The position numbers were made by a program, and so were the translations under genes. The notes under the pieces were generated by a model that saw only the letters and a list, made by a program, of their open reading frames with translations, had not been told where the DNA came from and did no database searches. This document shows, piece after piece, positions 52,294-60,568 of a stretch of DNA of 64,000 bases. The DNA lies in assembly GCA_963796565.1 (NCBI GenBank), contig CAWCMA010000006.1, positions 124,001-188,000 of the forward strand, given 5' to 3'. The stretch's first letter is position 1; each line of letters starts with the position of its first letter. This DNA comes from JAKAVN01 sp963796565 (lineage in GTDB: Bacteria > Desulfobacterota > Binatia > Binatales > Binataceae).

Positions 52294-52294
52294 C
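52272..52294. repeat. Direct repeat copy 1 (23 bp), left of tRNA-Glu
   Basis: The 23 bases, starting GCAAGGCCC and ending GCCTCAGCAC, recur at 54707-54729 with one mismatch at position 7. Copy 1 ends 9 bases before tRNA-Glu. The pair brackets tRNA-Glu, the membrane protein and the joined gene fragments. Confidence 0.75.
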
Positions 52295-52303
52295 AAGTCT
52301 CGA

Positions 52304-52378
52304 GTCCCCGTCGTCTAGCTCGGCCTAGGACACCGGCCTTTCACGTCGGTAACACGGGTTCAAATCCCGTCGGGGACA
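52304..52378 (+). tRNA. tRNA-Glu (anticodon TTC)
   Basis: The acceptor stem GTCCCCG (52304-52310) pairs with CGGGGAC (52371-52377). The anticodon arm reads CCGGC-CTTTCAC-GTCGG, giving TTC, and the T arm is ACGGGTTCAAATCCCGT. The discriminator A at 52378 is followed by an encoded CCA (52379-52381). All arms fold as a standard Glu tRNA. Confidence 0.96.
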
Positions 52379-52463
52379 CCAACGGTCTTCCTGGCAGCGC
52401 GATGATTTGACCGCCACGATTGACAGCCACCACACTCAGGTCAGCCTCATTCGCACGTGTCGC

Positions 52464-53093
52464 TCAAGACCCGGCCCATGGCGCCTGCCGCCTCCCGCTT
52501 AAGCTCCTTCCTTTTAATGAGGATGCTTCATCCGTGTTTTTCAAACGATCGGCGCGGATACACCGCACTAGTTCTTCCACATACGGAACCTCGACTAAGA
52601 CGAAAGAAGCCGCGAGAAATATCACCGTATATTCTGCAGTGGGCACCCCACCAATCTTCCATCGAAGCGAAAAATCGGCGGTTGTTGAACCCATTCCGAT
52701 TAGAGCCAGGAAATCTGGCCAGTGCAGGATGATCACGAACGAAACCGCCATTAGCGGAATCATGTCGAGGAAGCTATGGATGCTTTGCTCGAGAGGCATC
52801 AGCGTACGCCCGGTCACTGCATATCGAACGTCCCACATTGCGGTCACTTGGTGAGCGCAAGCAGCGATGATCATCAGCGCGATAATCAGCGAGTTGATCT
52901 CGAGCAGCAAGCCGAGGATTAGGGCGATGCCAGCCTGGGCCAACATCAGCATATGAATCAGCGATTCCTTGGTACCGCTCGTTTCATCGATTCGCGATGC
53001 GCGATGACACAACCAGTCCGCCATCGCGACCATGATCCAGAGTGGAAGCAGGAAGTAGAGCAGAAATCCGCGAGTAACCTCGGCTGTGCTCAT
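52464..53093 (-). CDS. Polytopic membrane protein of unknown function
   Basis: A 209-residue protein with about five hydrophobic segments (GFLLYFLLPLWIMVAMADWL, LIHMLMLAQAGIALILGLLL, SLIIALMIIAACAHQ, FLDMIPLMAVSFVIILHW, AEYTVIFLAASFVLVEV). His and Asp residues near helix ends (DWLCHRASR, HQVTAMWDVRYA, EQSIHSFLD) look conserved and could bind metal. The start is the ATG at 53093. It has lower GC than the neighbours and lies just beyond tRNA-Glu. Confidence 0.75.
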   Translation of the reverse strand: MSTAEVTRGFLLYFLLPLWIMVAMADWLCHRASRIDETSGTKESLIHMLMLAQAGIALILGLLLEINSLIIALMIIAACAHQVTAMWDVRYAVTGRTLMPLEQSIHSFLDMIPLMAVSFVIILHWPDFLALIGMGSTTADFSLRWKIGGVPTAEYTVIFLAASFVLVEVPYVEELVRCIRADRLKNTDEASSLKGRSLSGRRQAPWAGS

Positions 53094-53495
53094 CGAATCG
53101 AATCCTTTTTGCCGGACATCTGGTCGCAAAATTCCGCAGGCACTTTTCTTAAAGCTCTACATTTGGTGCCGGCGGCAACGCACGGCAAATTCTGGCAGAA
53201 ATGTCCCCCAAGTCCTTGAAGGGCGGGCTCTTTCCCAGGCACAGTTCGACCACCACGTTCGGAGACCACCGCGATGAAGAACTTCGCGCGGTGCTCGTCG
53301 TCGAGCACGGCGCGGGCGCGATCCTGGCCGCTGCGGCGCATCCTGAACCGGTCGCGACTCGTCTCTCCAGAGCGCAACCAACAATATCCTATATTCGAGT
53401 CGGGAATGGACAAGAAGGACATTTTAGTGTGACAGGTTGTCAGGTCGCTAGAACAAGTTAGCAGCAACTTCGCGCCAAACTGGGGAGGCAAAGCT
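53094..53495. other. 402-base stretch without a supported gene
   Basis: Lies between the divergent membrane protein and the secreted-protein fragment. Short frames exist on both strands, but none has family-like sequence. A plus-strand piece reading EELRAVLVVEHGAGAILAAAA could be a decayed fragment. No promoter or terminator pattern stands out. Confidence 0.4.
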
Positions 53496-54602
53496 ATGAG
53501 AGTCGAGAGCTGCCGCTTAGGGGTGGTGTCGGTGGTCGCTTTGGCCGTGCTCGCCTGTAGCAGCGCCGGCTTCGCGCAGGCACCAGTCAGCACTCCGGGC
53601 GAAACGAATCTTCCGGGATGGAAGCCGCACGCCGCGAATCCTTTCGCTCCCGGCCATTTGACTCCCGAGCAAGAGATACAGCTCCGCAAGGGCGGACCAC
53701 CGATCGCCGCTCCAGACCTACGGTTCCCGCCTAATCTCGTAACACCCGCATCTCCCGAAGATATTCGGAGAAGCGAGGAGTACACACGGGAACATGGCTA
53801 CATGACCGTGGAGCCGCCGCACCCGCTCAAGCATTGGGGCACGGCCAACGGACAGCCGCCACCGGAGTATCACCGAACGGCGCCGCCTACTCCGTCCTCG
53901 GGGGGGAGCAGCGAACCTCAAAGCTCGGCTAGCCCGCCGATTTACACGCATTACCAAGGCGCGTCTTGGACCAAAGCCAGCGGCGCACCCTTCCCGATGG
54001 ATCTCTCTGCCGCCGTCAACTCAACATACCTCACTCAGTTCACCAACGCGGGTTTGTACGTTTTCAGCAAGACCACCGGCTCGCTCGTGACGGCGGTCGG
54101 CTTGTGGAGCTTTTGGTGCAGCGGCAAAGGCGTGAACGGCTCGCAGCTCAGCGATTGCCCTTCTTCACCGCCAATCATCGGGCCTTACCCTGGCGATGTG
54201 CAGATTGCCCATACGAACCTTTACCCCGGAGGTCGCTGGGTGGCAACGACAATGTCGCCCGACAATACATACCTATGGCTGGGTATTTCCCAAGGGAACA
54301 ATCCTGACGGACCGGTTTCTCCTCCGCCGAGGAAGGCCTCGGCAAGCTCGGGTTCGACCTCGATAATTCTCTCCGCGATCTGGCCGTGTGCCTCATGGTG
54401 CACCAATTCCGCCGCCTCGGGACTGGCCGCATTGACGAGACAGAAAGCTTTGCCGCTGCTCTCGTTGAACCAGTACTTGAGATACTCGACGTGGTACTTC
54501 CCCTGCACCTTGAGATCGCCGGCGTGCTTCTTATCAAGGCCTTTTGCGGTTGCTCCCTGGACGTTGTGGATGTCCATATACAGTGGCATGGCCGGCTCCT
54601 GA
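53496..54602 (+). pseudogene. Secreted beta-propeller-like protein, 3' truncated
   Basis: The first about 270 residues look real: a signal peptide (VVSVVALAVLACSSAGFAQA), a Pro-rich linker, and beta-rich sequence of the kind seen in secreted propeller proteins (DLSAAVNSTYLTQFTNAGLYVFSKTTGSLV, PGDVQIAHTNLYPGGRWVATTMSPDNTYLWLGISQG). After about 54310 the frame simply reads the antisense of the DUF4242 gene, so the true 3' half is missing and the stop at 54602 is accidental. GGGAGG precedes the ATG. Confidence 0.65.
54221..54589 (-). CDS. DUF4242 (SCO4226-like nickel-binding) protein, 3' end replaced
   Basis: A 122-residue protein. MPLYMDIHNVQGATAKGLDKKHAGDLKVQGKYHVEYLKYWFNESSGKAFCLVNAASPEAAELVHHEAHG is a full DUF4242 domain. 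The family signature continues through FLGGGETGPSG, then the last 25 or so residues come from antisense of the fragment at 53496, so the original C-terminus is lost. AGGAG lies 6 bases before the ATG. DUF4242 domains are found alone or fused to cyclases; this one may have lost a partner domain. Confidence 0.7.
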   Translation of the reverse strand: MPLYMDIHNVQGATAKGLDKKHAGDLKVQGKYHVEYLKYWFNESSGKAFCLVNAASPEAAELVHHEAHGQIAERIIEVEPELAEAFLGGGETGPSGLFPWEIPSHRYVLSGDIVVATQRPPG

Positions 54603-55053
54603 TAATAGTGGGGCGCCCTCTAATTACTACGGATAACCTACCCACTATAGGCCCCTGGGCAGCGAGCAACCTACCACGAACGGTTGTCCGTCAGAAGTTC
54701 GGCCGTGCAAGGGCCGGCCGCCTCAGCACGACGTCGGGAACGTCAATAGAATGAACGTCAGGTCTCGAAATAGAGCGTAAGTTCGCACTGGCCGTTCTCG
54801 CAGGAGCTGTCGGATCGATCCGGCACAACCGACGATAGAAAGCCGGAGAGGCCGACCTGGGTGAACAGCCGTAAGGTGGACAACTGATTAAGGACCGCGT
54901 CGACTTCGAGAAGGGTCGGCGATACTGTTAGATTGATGGAGAGTCGAAGACCCAAGCGTCGCAAGCGCACCTTCTGCTGCCGGTTCTTCGGTTACCCTTC
55001 AAAAACTGATTTCTTCTCCGTTTCGAGGTCGTCTTCGCGCTTGTAGATCAGAA
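54590..55053. other. 464-base stretch without a supported gene
   Basis: Between the DUF4242 gene and the 197-residue gene. It contains direct repeat copy 2 at 54707-54729. A 70-residue minus-strand frame (54758-54970) has mixed composition but no recognisable domain, so I leave it out. Confidence 0.4.
54707..54729. repeat. Direct repeat copy 2 (23 bp)
   Basis: Matches 52272-52294 at 22 of 23 positions. The distance between copies is about 2.4 kb. Neither copy matches the tRNA 3' end, so they are not a standard tRNA-integrase att pair. Confidence 0.75.
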
Positions 55054-55647
55054 ATGGCAAGCGAAGCCAGGTCGACGCTAGCGAAGGCGCGATATTTTGC
55101 GGACCAAGCCGAGCGACTCGGGGCTCGCGATAAATGGTTCGTGGCAAATTTAGAGGCCGCGATCACGTTTGACCGAAGCACTTGGTACCACCTGTGTAAG
55201 GAGTACGCTCGCCGCCCCGGATTTCACAGTTGGAAAGCCGGCCAGAAGTTTAGCCCACTAGCGAAATTTCTAGAGGGGACGCGACACTCCACCCTTCACG
55301 AAGGTCCGGTCCCTGTGCAAAGAAGGATTTCACTTTCGGCAATCATCGCCTCCAGGAGCGATATCTCGGCGTCGCTCACGGTCGTTCCCAGCCGGCCTGT
55401 GGTTCCCGGTCGGCCATGGTACCGACGACGGATCAAAATTGTTGTGCCAAATTCTACCTATGCGATTAGCCGACTAAAGCGGGAACGCGCGGCTGCACCC
55501 GTGACCGCTCCTCCGGCGACCACGCTGATCGCCGGGGAAATCTATTTCACGGACCCGCAGTGGAAGGATCGGCCGGCTTTGGAACTCCTCCGCCAGCACT
55601 TCGATGAGCTCGAAAAGATCATCGCTGAAGCTGAAGCGAGGTTCTGA
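55054..55647 (+). CDS. Hypothetical protein
   Basis: A 197-residue protein. N-terminal helices (MASEARSTLAKARYFADQAERLGARDKWFVANLEAAITFDRSTWYHL) and a C-terminal helix pair (PALELLRQHFDELEKIIAEAEARF) surround a beta-like middle with SRPVVPGRPWYRRRIKIVVP. Not recognised. Its base use is less GC-rich than core genes, in keeping with the 52.4-57.2 kb region. Confidence 0.6.
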   Translation: MASEARSTLAKARYFADQAERLGARDKWFVANLEAAITFDRSTWYHLCKEYARRPGFHSWKAGQKFSPLAKFLEGTRHSTLHEGPVPVQRRISLSAIIASRSDISASLTVVPSRPVVPGRPWYRRRIKIVVPNSTYAISRLKRERAAAPVTAPPATTLIAGEIYFTDPQWKDRPALELLRQHFDELEKIIAEAEARF

Positions 55648-55679
55648 TCTCGGCGGGGATCCCGTCAGGCAACTACGCG

Positions 55680-55979
55680 ATGCCAAAAACTCACTACGTA
55701 ACAATGTCTGCCACCTCGAAGACCAAAGCCGTCATAGGCGTCGAGGTGACGAGCGTCATCGAGTTTTATACCAGGAGCTATCGCAACCTTGCCCTCGGCA
55801 TCGTGGTGGTCGTACTGGACGCTGCGCTCAGTACAGCGATAGGTCTCGTCAACCCTATAGCGGGTGTAGTGGTTGGCGTGTTCGTCGGCGTTGCAGGATT
55901 ATGGTTACCTGCTTGGAAAAGTCGCGTTCGGCAAACTACGATCCGCCAGGATCGGAACACCGCGGAAAACGTTAACTAA
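55680..55979 (+). CDS. Small membrane protein
   Basis: A 99-residue protein with two hydrophobic segments (LALGIVVVVLDAALSTAIGLV and IAGVVVGVFVGVAGLWLPAW) and a basic tail. It may be a fragment. Its 3' end overlaps the truncated permease on the other strand, so one of the two ends was placed there by a junction near 55.95 kb. Confidence 0.5.
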   Translation: MPKTHYVTMSATSKTKAVIGVEVTSVIEFYTRSYRNLALGIVVVVLDAALSTAIGLVNPIAGVVVGVFVGVAGLWLPAWKSRVRQTTIRQDRNTAENVN

Positions 55980-56444
55980 AGTTTCTGCTCTCCTACGCGA
56001 TGAGCGCGCACGCGGCAGAATCCATGCGAACAGCGCCTCGAACAGGCCAGCCAGCGCGATCATGCCGCACACCGCGGCGAGTCCGCCCCGTTCAGCGGCG
56101 TAAACGGCCGGCGCGAAATAAATCGCCGAGACCACCGGCGGTGCGACGAAGCCCGAGCCGACCCATCCCAGCCGCTGCACCTGGAGCGTCGTCATGATCG
56201 CGATCGCGAGCATCGCGAGCGCCACCGCACTGGTCGCGACTTCGACCGGGGCGTGAGCCTTCTGCAGGATCAGCGTGGCGAAAACCAGGTAGGGGCAGAT
56301 TACCGCGACATGCTGGAACCCGAGCATCAGCAGCCGCACGAGCGGCGGTCGGTCTTCGAGCCCATAGATCAGGTCTGGCGGACGCACCGGAGCGCGCTCA
56401 GGCCGTGGACGAACTGAGGACCGTGCCTCGGACTGATGCGCCAT
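55905..56444 (-). pseudogene. NCS2 xanthine/uracil permease, N-terminal fragment
   Basis: The first about 150 residues match the start of nucleobase:cation symporter-2 proteins (PPDLIYGLEDRPPLVRLLMLGFQHVAVICPYLVFATLIL, then three TM helices ending ALAGLFEALFAWIL). A full protein would have 400-600 residues and 14 helices. Soon after the fourth helix the frame runs into unrelated sequence near 55980 and stops at 55905. So the gene is cut off at its 3' side by a rearrangement. Confidence 0.75.
56231..56251. repeat. 21-bp exact direct repeat, copy 1
   Basis: TGGTCGCGACTTCGACCGGG plus one more G, within the permease fragment. The identical 21 bases recur at 57121-57141. About 20 bases beyond each copy are also similar, suggesting both derive from permease coding sequence. 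Confidence 0.85.
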
Positions 56445-57106
56445 GTCGACGGATCCCCCCTCTTTGCGCGAACTCCCCCTTATCCCTCAGACCCGAGCGC
56501 TCGTGCAATATCTTGGTGGTGACGAGGCTCCGCGATTCGCTTCACGATCACGGCTTCGTGTGCGTCACTAACCACGTAAGTCTGGTCGCACGGGCTACCG
56601 CCTACCACGTTTACCACGGAACCGGATTCGACAGCCCGCTTCTTCCAGCTTCCAGAAGCGCCACCCGTAACTTCGGGCGCTTCCAGGGAGGGATCGATTT
56701 CGCGCCATTGCCGGGGGTTTCGCTGGTGTTGCTTGGCGGAGAGGACGTCGGTGACGCCCATGCTCCCGTGGTGGAAGGAAACTTCTCGAGCTGGATTCTG
56801 CCGCATAGTCTCCATCCGATAGATTTTTCGTTCAGCGAGAGCCACTACTATGAAAACGAGGTCAGCAGCAGCCGGATCGATCTACGTGCAATCGTGCTCT
56901 CGACCGCCGAGATGATGCTTTTAGCGGGCGTCGGTGGAGCGATATGGGGTGGAGGCTCGGTGGGAAACGTCAAAGGGCAGGGTGGTCCGGACCTGGGAAT
57001 TTTCGTAAGACGATGGCATACGAGCATTGACCTGCAGGTTGGCTATGGAAGCTCGCGTGCCTACGGCCTGGTGAACTTCTCCAGGCAGTTCCACTGGGAC
57101 GAATAA
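56405..57106 (+). CDS. C-terminal fragment of an outer-membrane beta-barrel protein
   Basis: Of 233 residues, those from about 55 on alternate like beta strands and end in an aromatic-rich strand (AYGLVNFSRQFHW), as outer-membrane barrels do. Glycine-rich turns (GGVGGAIWGGGSVGNVKGQGG-like) lie between. There is no signal peptide; the first about 50 residues overlap the permease on the other strand and look like chance sequence. Probably the 3' remains of a larger gene such as a BcsC/NfrA-type barrel, with the true start lost. Confidence 0.55.
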   Translation: MDELRTVPRTDAPCRRIPPLCANSPLSLRPERSCNILVVTRLRDSLHDHGFVCVTNHVSLVARATAYHVYHGTGFDSPLLPASRSATRNFGRFQGGIDFAPLPGVSLVLLGGEDVGDAHAPVVEGNFSSWILPHSLHPIDFSFSESHYYENEVSSSRIDLRAIVLSTAEMMLLAGVGGAIWGGGSVGNVKGQGGPDLGIFVRRWHTSIDLQVGYGSSRAYGLVNFSRQFHWDE

Positions 57107-57120
57107 GGCCCGAGGTGCAG

Positions 57121-57141
57121 TGGTCGCGACTTCGACCGGGG
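57121..57141. repeat. 21-bp exact direct repeat, copy 2
   Basis: Identical to 56231-56251, 890 bases away. On the minus strand this copy would encode PVEVAT as in the permease, followed by diverged sequence, so it may be a scrap of another permease gene. Confidence 0.85.
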
Positions 57142-57177
57142 ATGCGCCTTCGGCGGAATCAGCGCACCGTGGGCCCG

Positions 57178-57195
57178 GCGTCCTTGCAAGGACGC
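57178..57195. promoter_or_regulatory. 18-bp perfect palindrome upstream of the molybdopterin oxidoreductase
   Basis: GCGTCCTTGCAAGGACGC is self-complementary over all 18 bases. It lies 78 bases before the next start, a usual place for an operator of a dimeric regulator. No regulator gene is adjacent, and it could also be a stem of a transcript end for the barrel fragment. Confidence 0.5.
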
Positions 57196-57273
57196 GAGGG
57201 GCGGCCGATTATGAGTCCCGCGGGCCGGCTCTGATTCGCACTGCGGCTCGCCGCCAAAGAGGAGTCATCCACG

Positions 57274-59439
57274 ATGCCCCATACGGAAGCCGCCAAAACC
57301 GACTCTCCTAAGACGATCGTGCGCGGAGCGTGTCCCCACGACTGTCCCGATACCTGTGCGATGCTGGTTACGGTGGAGGACGGCCGCGCCATCGCAGTGC
57401 GCGGCGACCCCGAGCATCCGTTCACCCGCGGCGCGCTGTGCGTCAAGGTCAACGACTACGTCGAGCGCGTCTATAGCCCCGGCCGCGTGCTCCATCCGCT
57501 GCGGCGCGCCGGCCGCAAGGGGAGCGGCAAGTTCGAACGGATCACCTGGGATGCGGCGCTCGACGAGATCGCGAGCCGCTACCGGGCGATCATCGCCGAG
57601 TACGGCGCGCAGGCGATCCTGCCCTACAGCTATCTCGGCACGGAAGGCTTGCTGAACGGCCTCAACGTCGGCGACGCTTTTTTTAACCGCCTGGGCGCGT
57701 CGATTAGCGAACGCACTTTCTGCGCCTCCGGTGCGATCACGGGCTACATGATGACGGTCGGCCCCACGCCGGGCACCGACCCCGAGAGCCTCGTTCACTC
57801 CCGCTACATAGTCATCTGGGCCTGCAACGTAATCAGCACCAACCTTCATCTGTGGCCGATTATCGCGGAGGCCAGGCGCCGCGGCGCGAAGGTGGTGGTG
57901 ATCGATCCGATGCGCAATCGCACGGCCGAAGAAGCCGACTGGCATATCCCGATCCGGCCCGGCACCGACGGCGCGCTGGCGCTGGGAATGATCAACGTAA
58001 TCATCAATGAAAACCTGACCGACAGTGACTATGTGGAGAAATACACAGTCGGTTACCCGGAGCTGAAGGACCGTGCGCAGGAATATCCGCCGGAGCGGGT
58101 TTCGAGTATCACGGGGATTCCCGCCGCCGATATCGTGAAACTCGCGCACGAATATGCGCGCACGCAGCCCTCGGCGATTCGCTTCGGCGTCGGGATCGAG
58201 CGTCAGGCCGGCGGCGGCCAATGCGTGCGAGCGATCTCATGCCTGCCGGCCTTGGTGGGCGCCTGGCGCAAGCCCGGCGGCGGCTTGGTCTTCATGCCGA
58301 ACTTCGCTTTCCCGATCAAGTACGACGTACTGATGCGCCCGGACTTCATCAAACCCGGCACCCGCCACATCAACCAATATCACCTGGGCGCGGCCTTGAG
58401 CGGAAAGCTCGGTCTCGCGCCGCCGATCAAGGCGCTGTTCGTCTACAATTCGAACCCGATGGTGGTGGCGCCCGACCAGGATCGAATCGCGGCCGGTCTC
58501 GAGCGCGAGGATCTGTTTACGGTCGTGAGCGAACAGTTCATCACCGACACGGCCGACTTCGCCGATATCGTGCTGCCGGCGACGACTCAGCTCGAGCAGT
58601 TCGACCTGATGTTTTCCTGGGGGCATCTGTATCTGACGCTCAACATGCCGGCGGTCGCGCCGCTCGGCGAAGCGGTCCCCAATACCGAGCTGTTCCGGCG
58701 CCTGGCGGCACGGATGGGCTTTGACGATGCGTGTTTCAAGCGCACCGACGAGGAGACCGTGCTCGCGATCACCGACTGGAAGGCGCCTGCGCTAAGCGGC
58801 GTCGATCTCGACGTGCTCAAGCGTGACGGCTACGCGCGGCTGAAAATCGGCACGCCGGATACGTTTGCGCCGCACGCCGAGGGCAACTTCCCGACCGCCT
58901 CGGGAAAGACCGAGTTCGTCTCGTCGATGGCGGCGCGGGGAAATTTCGTGCTGCCGCTTTTTCGCCAGGGATCCACCCGTTTCGAGCCGAGCGCCACGGT
59001 GGATCCGATCCCCAGTTTTATTGCTCCGCGCGAGTCCGCCCAGGCCAATCCCGCCCTGGCGGCTCGTTATCCACTGAATATCATTTCGCCCAAGTCTCAC
59101 GCCTTTCTGAATTCCTGCTACGCGAACCAGCCGCATCAGCGCCGGATCGCCGGCGAGCCGGCCGTCACGATTCATCCCGAGGACGCCGCCAAACGAGGCA
59201 TCGCCGAAGCGCGAGTCGTGCGGGTTTTCAACGATCGCGGCTCCTTCGAGGCGCTGGCGCATCTGAGCGACGCCGTGCGGCAGGGCGTGGTAGTCGCGCC
59301 GCTGGGATACTGGCGCAAATTTAGTAGATCCGGCCGCTCGAACAGTACGGTCAACGCCGTCAATTCGTCCGTCCTGGCCGATCTCGGCAACGCGCCGACG
59401 TTTTCCGACAACCTGGTCGAAGTCGAAGCGGCGCGATAG
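57274..59439 (+). CDS. Molybdopterin-dependent oxidoreductase (DMSO reductase family)
   Basis: A 721-residue Mo/W-bisMGD protein. C20-x3-C24-x3-C28-x27-C56 (ACPHDCPDTC ... GALC) is the N-terminal [4Fe-4S] motif. ERTFCASGAITG holds a probable metal-ligand Cys; WACNVISTN, VVVIDPMRNRTAEEADWHIPIRPGTDGALALGM and the C-terminal NLISPKSHAFLNS-like dinucleotide-binding domain (NIISPKSHAFLNSCYANQ) follow. There is no Tat signal, so it is cytoplasmic. No electron-transfer subunits are adjacent. The substrate is unknown. AGGAG lies 9 bases before the ATG. Confidence 0.92.
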   Translation: MPHTEAAKTDSPKTIVRGACPHDCPDTCAMLVTVEDGRAIAVRGDPEHPFTRGALCVKVNDYVERVYSPGRVLHPLRRAGRKGSGKFERITWDAALDEIASRYRAIIAEYGAQAILPYSYLGTEGLLNGLNVGDAFFNRLGASISERTFCASGAITGYMMTVGPTPGTDPESLVHSRYIVIWACNVISTNLHLWPIIAEARRRGAKVVVIDPMRNRTAEEADWHIPIRPGTDGALALGMINVIINENLTDSDYVEKYTVGYPELKDRAQEYPPERVSSITGIPAADIVKLAHEYARTQPSAIRFGVGIERQAGGGQCVRAISCLPALVGAWRKPGGGLVFMPNFAFPIKYDVLMRPDFIKPGTRHINQYHLGAALSGKLGLAPPIKALFVYNSNPMVVAPDQDRIAAGLEREDLFTVVSEQFITDTADFADIVLPATTQLEQFDLMFSWGHLYLTLNMPAVAPLGEAVPNTELFRRLAARMGFDDACFKRTDEETVLAITDWKAPALSGVDLDVLKRDGYARLKIGTPDTFAPHAEGNFPTASGKTEFVSSMAARGNFVLPLFRQGSTRFEPSATVDPIPSFIAPRESAQANPALAARYPLNIISPKSHAFLNSCYANQPHQRRIAGEPAVTIHPEDAAKRGIAEARVVRVFNDRGSFEALAHLSDAVRQGVVVAPLGYWRKFSRSGRSNSTVNAVNSSVLADLGNAPTFSDNLVEVEAAR

Positions 59440-59532
59440 GACCGCTGGCGCACTCTCACAACCTGACCGCAGTTGCGTACAGAATCAGGCCTTGTGCTAT
59501 GAGAGAGTCAACCCGTTTCAAAGGAGAGGAAC

Positions 59533-60411
59533 ATGAAGATAGGGTTTTTCGCCATCGGAATCGGCCATCTGACGCGGCCCGACCTGGTAAAGACCGTTGC
59601 CGTTAATGCCGAGCGCTTGAACTTCGCTACCGTGTGGGCTCCGGAGCATGTGGTTTTACTCGACAAACATATCTCCAAGTATCCTTACTCGAAGGGTGAG
59701 TTCCCGCTGCCCACCGACACGGCGTTCGCCGATCCCTTCACCACGCTCGCCTATGCCGCGGCTTATACCACGCGGGTCAAGCTGGTCACCGGGATCTGCC
59801 TGGTGCCCGAGCACAACCCGGTCGTGCTGGCCAAAGTGGTCGCGACCCTCGACCAGCTAAGCGGCGGCCGTTTTACGCTGGGCGTGGGAGTCGGCTGGCT
59901 GGAGGAAGAGTTCAACGCGGTCGGCGTGCCATGGGAACGGCGCGCGCATCGCACGCGCGAGTGTATCGACGCGATGCGCGCCCTGTGGCGCGACGCGCAC
60001 AGCAGCTACAAGGGGGAGTTCTACAAATTCGACAACGTTCGCAGCTATCCAAAGCCGGTTCACGGCGAGGTGCCGATATGGTTCGGGGGCGAGAGCACTC
60101 CGGCGCTCAAGCGCGTCGCCGACTATGGCAACGGATGGTGCGGCTTCAATCTTTCGCCCGCCGAGGCGGCGGACAAGATGAAGCACCTCGACCAGTTGAT
60201 CAAGGCGGCGGGGCGCAAGCGTTCCGAGATTTATGTGGCGCTTTCGCCCTACGCCAAACCGATCACGCAAGACGACCTCAAGCGCTATCGCGACGCCGGC
60301 GTCGACGAACTGGGACTGCTTGAGTTCAACCCGCCCTCCAGCGAGCGCGATTTGATCGCCAAGATGGAGCAGATGGCGCGCGAGTGGGTCGAGCCGGCCG
60401 CCAAAGTCTAG
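59533..60411 (+). CDS. LLM class F420-dependent oxidoreductase
   Basis: A 292-residue luciferase-like monooxygenase-fold protein. MKIGFFAIGIGHL, ATVWAPEHVVL, TGICLVPEHNPVVLAKVVATLDQLSGGRFTLGVGVGWLEEEFNAVGV and PIWFGGESTPALKRVADYGNGW are the F420-dependent LLM signatures. The AAAGGAGAGG tract upstream is a strong RBS. Substrate unknown; members act on alcohols, N5,N10-methylene-THMPT or sugar phosphates. Confidence 0.93.
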   Translation: MKIGFFAIGIGHLTRPDLVKTVAVNAERLNFATVWAPEHVVLLDKHISKYPYSKGEFPLPTDTAFADPFTTLAYAAAYTTRVKLVTGICLVPEHNPVVLAKVVATLDQLSGGRFTLGVGVGWLEEEFNAVGVPWERRAHRTRECIDAMRALWRDAHSSYKGEFYKFDNVRSYPKPVHGEVPIWFGGESTPALKRVADYGNGWCGFNLSPAEAADKMKHLDQLIKAAGRKRSEIYVALSPYAKPITQDDLKRYRDAGVDELGLLEFNPPSSERDLIAKMEQMAREWVEPAAKV

Positions 60412-60445
60412 CTTGATTCAGCTTTAGTTCGCTAAATTGTGTCGG

Positions 60446-60477
60446 CCCGGCCTCGCCGAGATCCGTGCGAGGCCGGG
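60446..60477 (+). terminator. Strong hairpin after the LLM gene
   Basis: CCCGGCCTCGC and GCGAGGCCGGG form a perfect 11-bp stem with a 10-base loop, 34 bases after the LLM stop. No T-run follows, so it may work as a Rho-dependent or mRNA-stabilising hairpin. Confidence 0.55.
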
Positions 60478-60568
60478 TCGTCGCCTTACGGTACATTGTG
60501 CATCTCCGGCGAAGCGGGCAGGTCGAATTGCCTAGTGTGAAACACGCCCGTAACATGAAACCAATCGG

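Noticed and set aside
54758..54970. 70-residue minus-strand frame
   Set aside because: Some protein-like composition, but no RBS, domain or neighbour support.
52304..57250. tRNA-Glu-integrated genomic island with standard att sites
   Set aside because: No integrase, and I found no second copy of the tRNA 3' end in the window. The region is better described as a stretch of orphan and broken genes.
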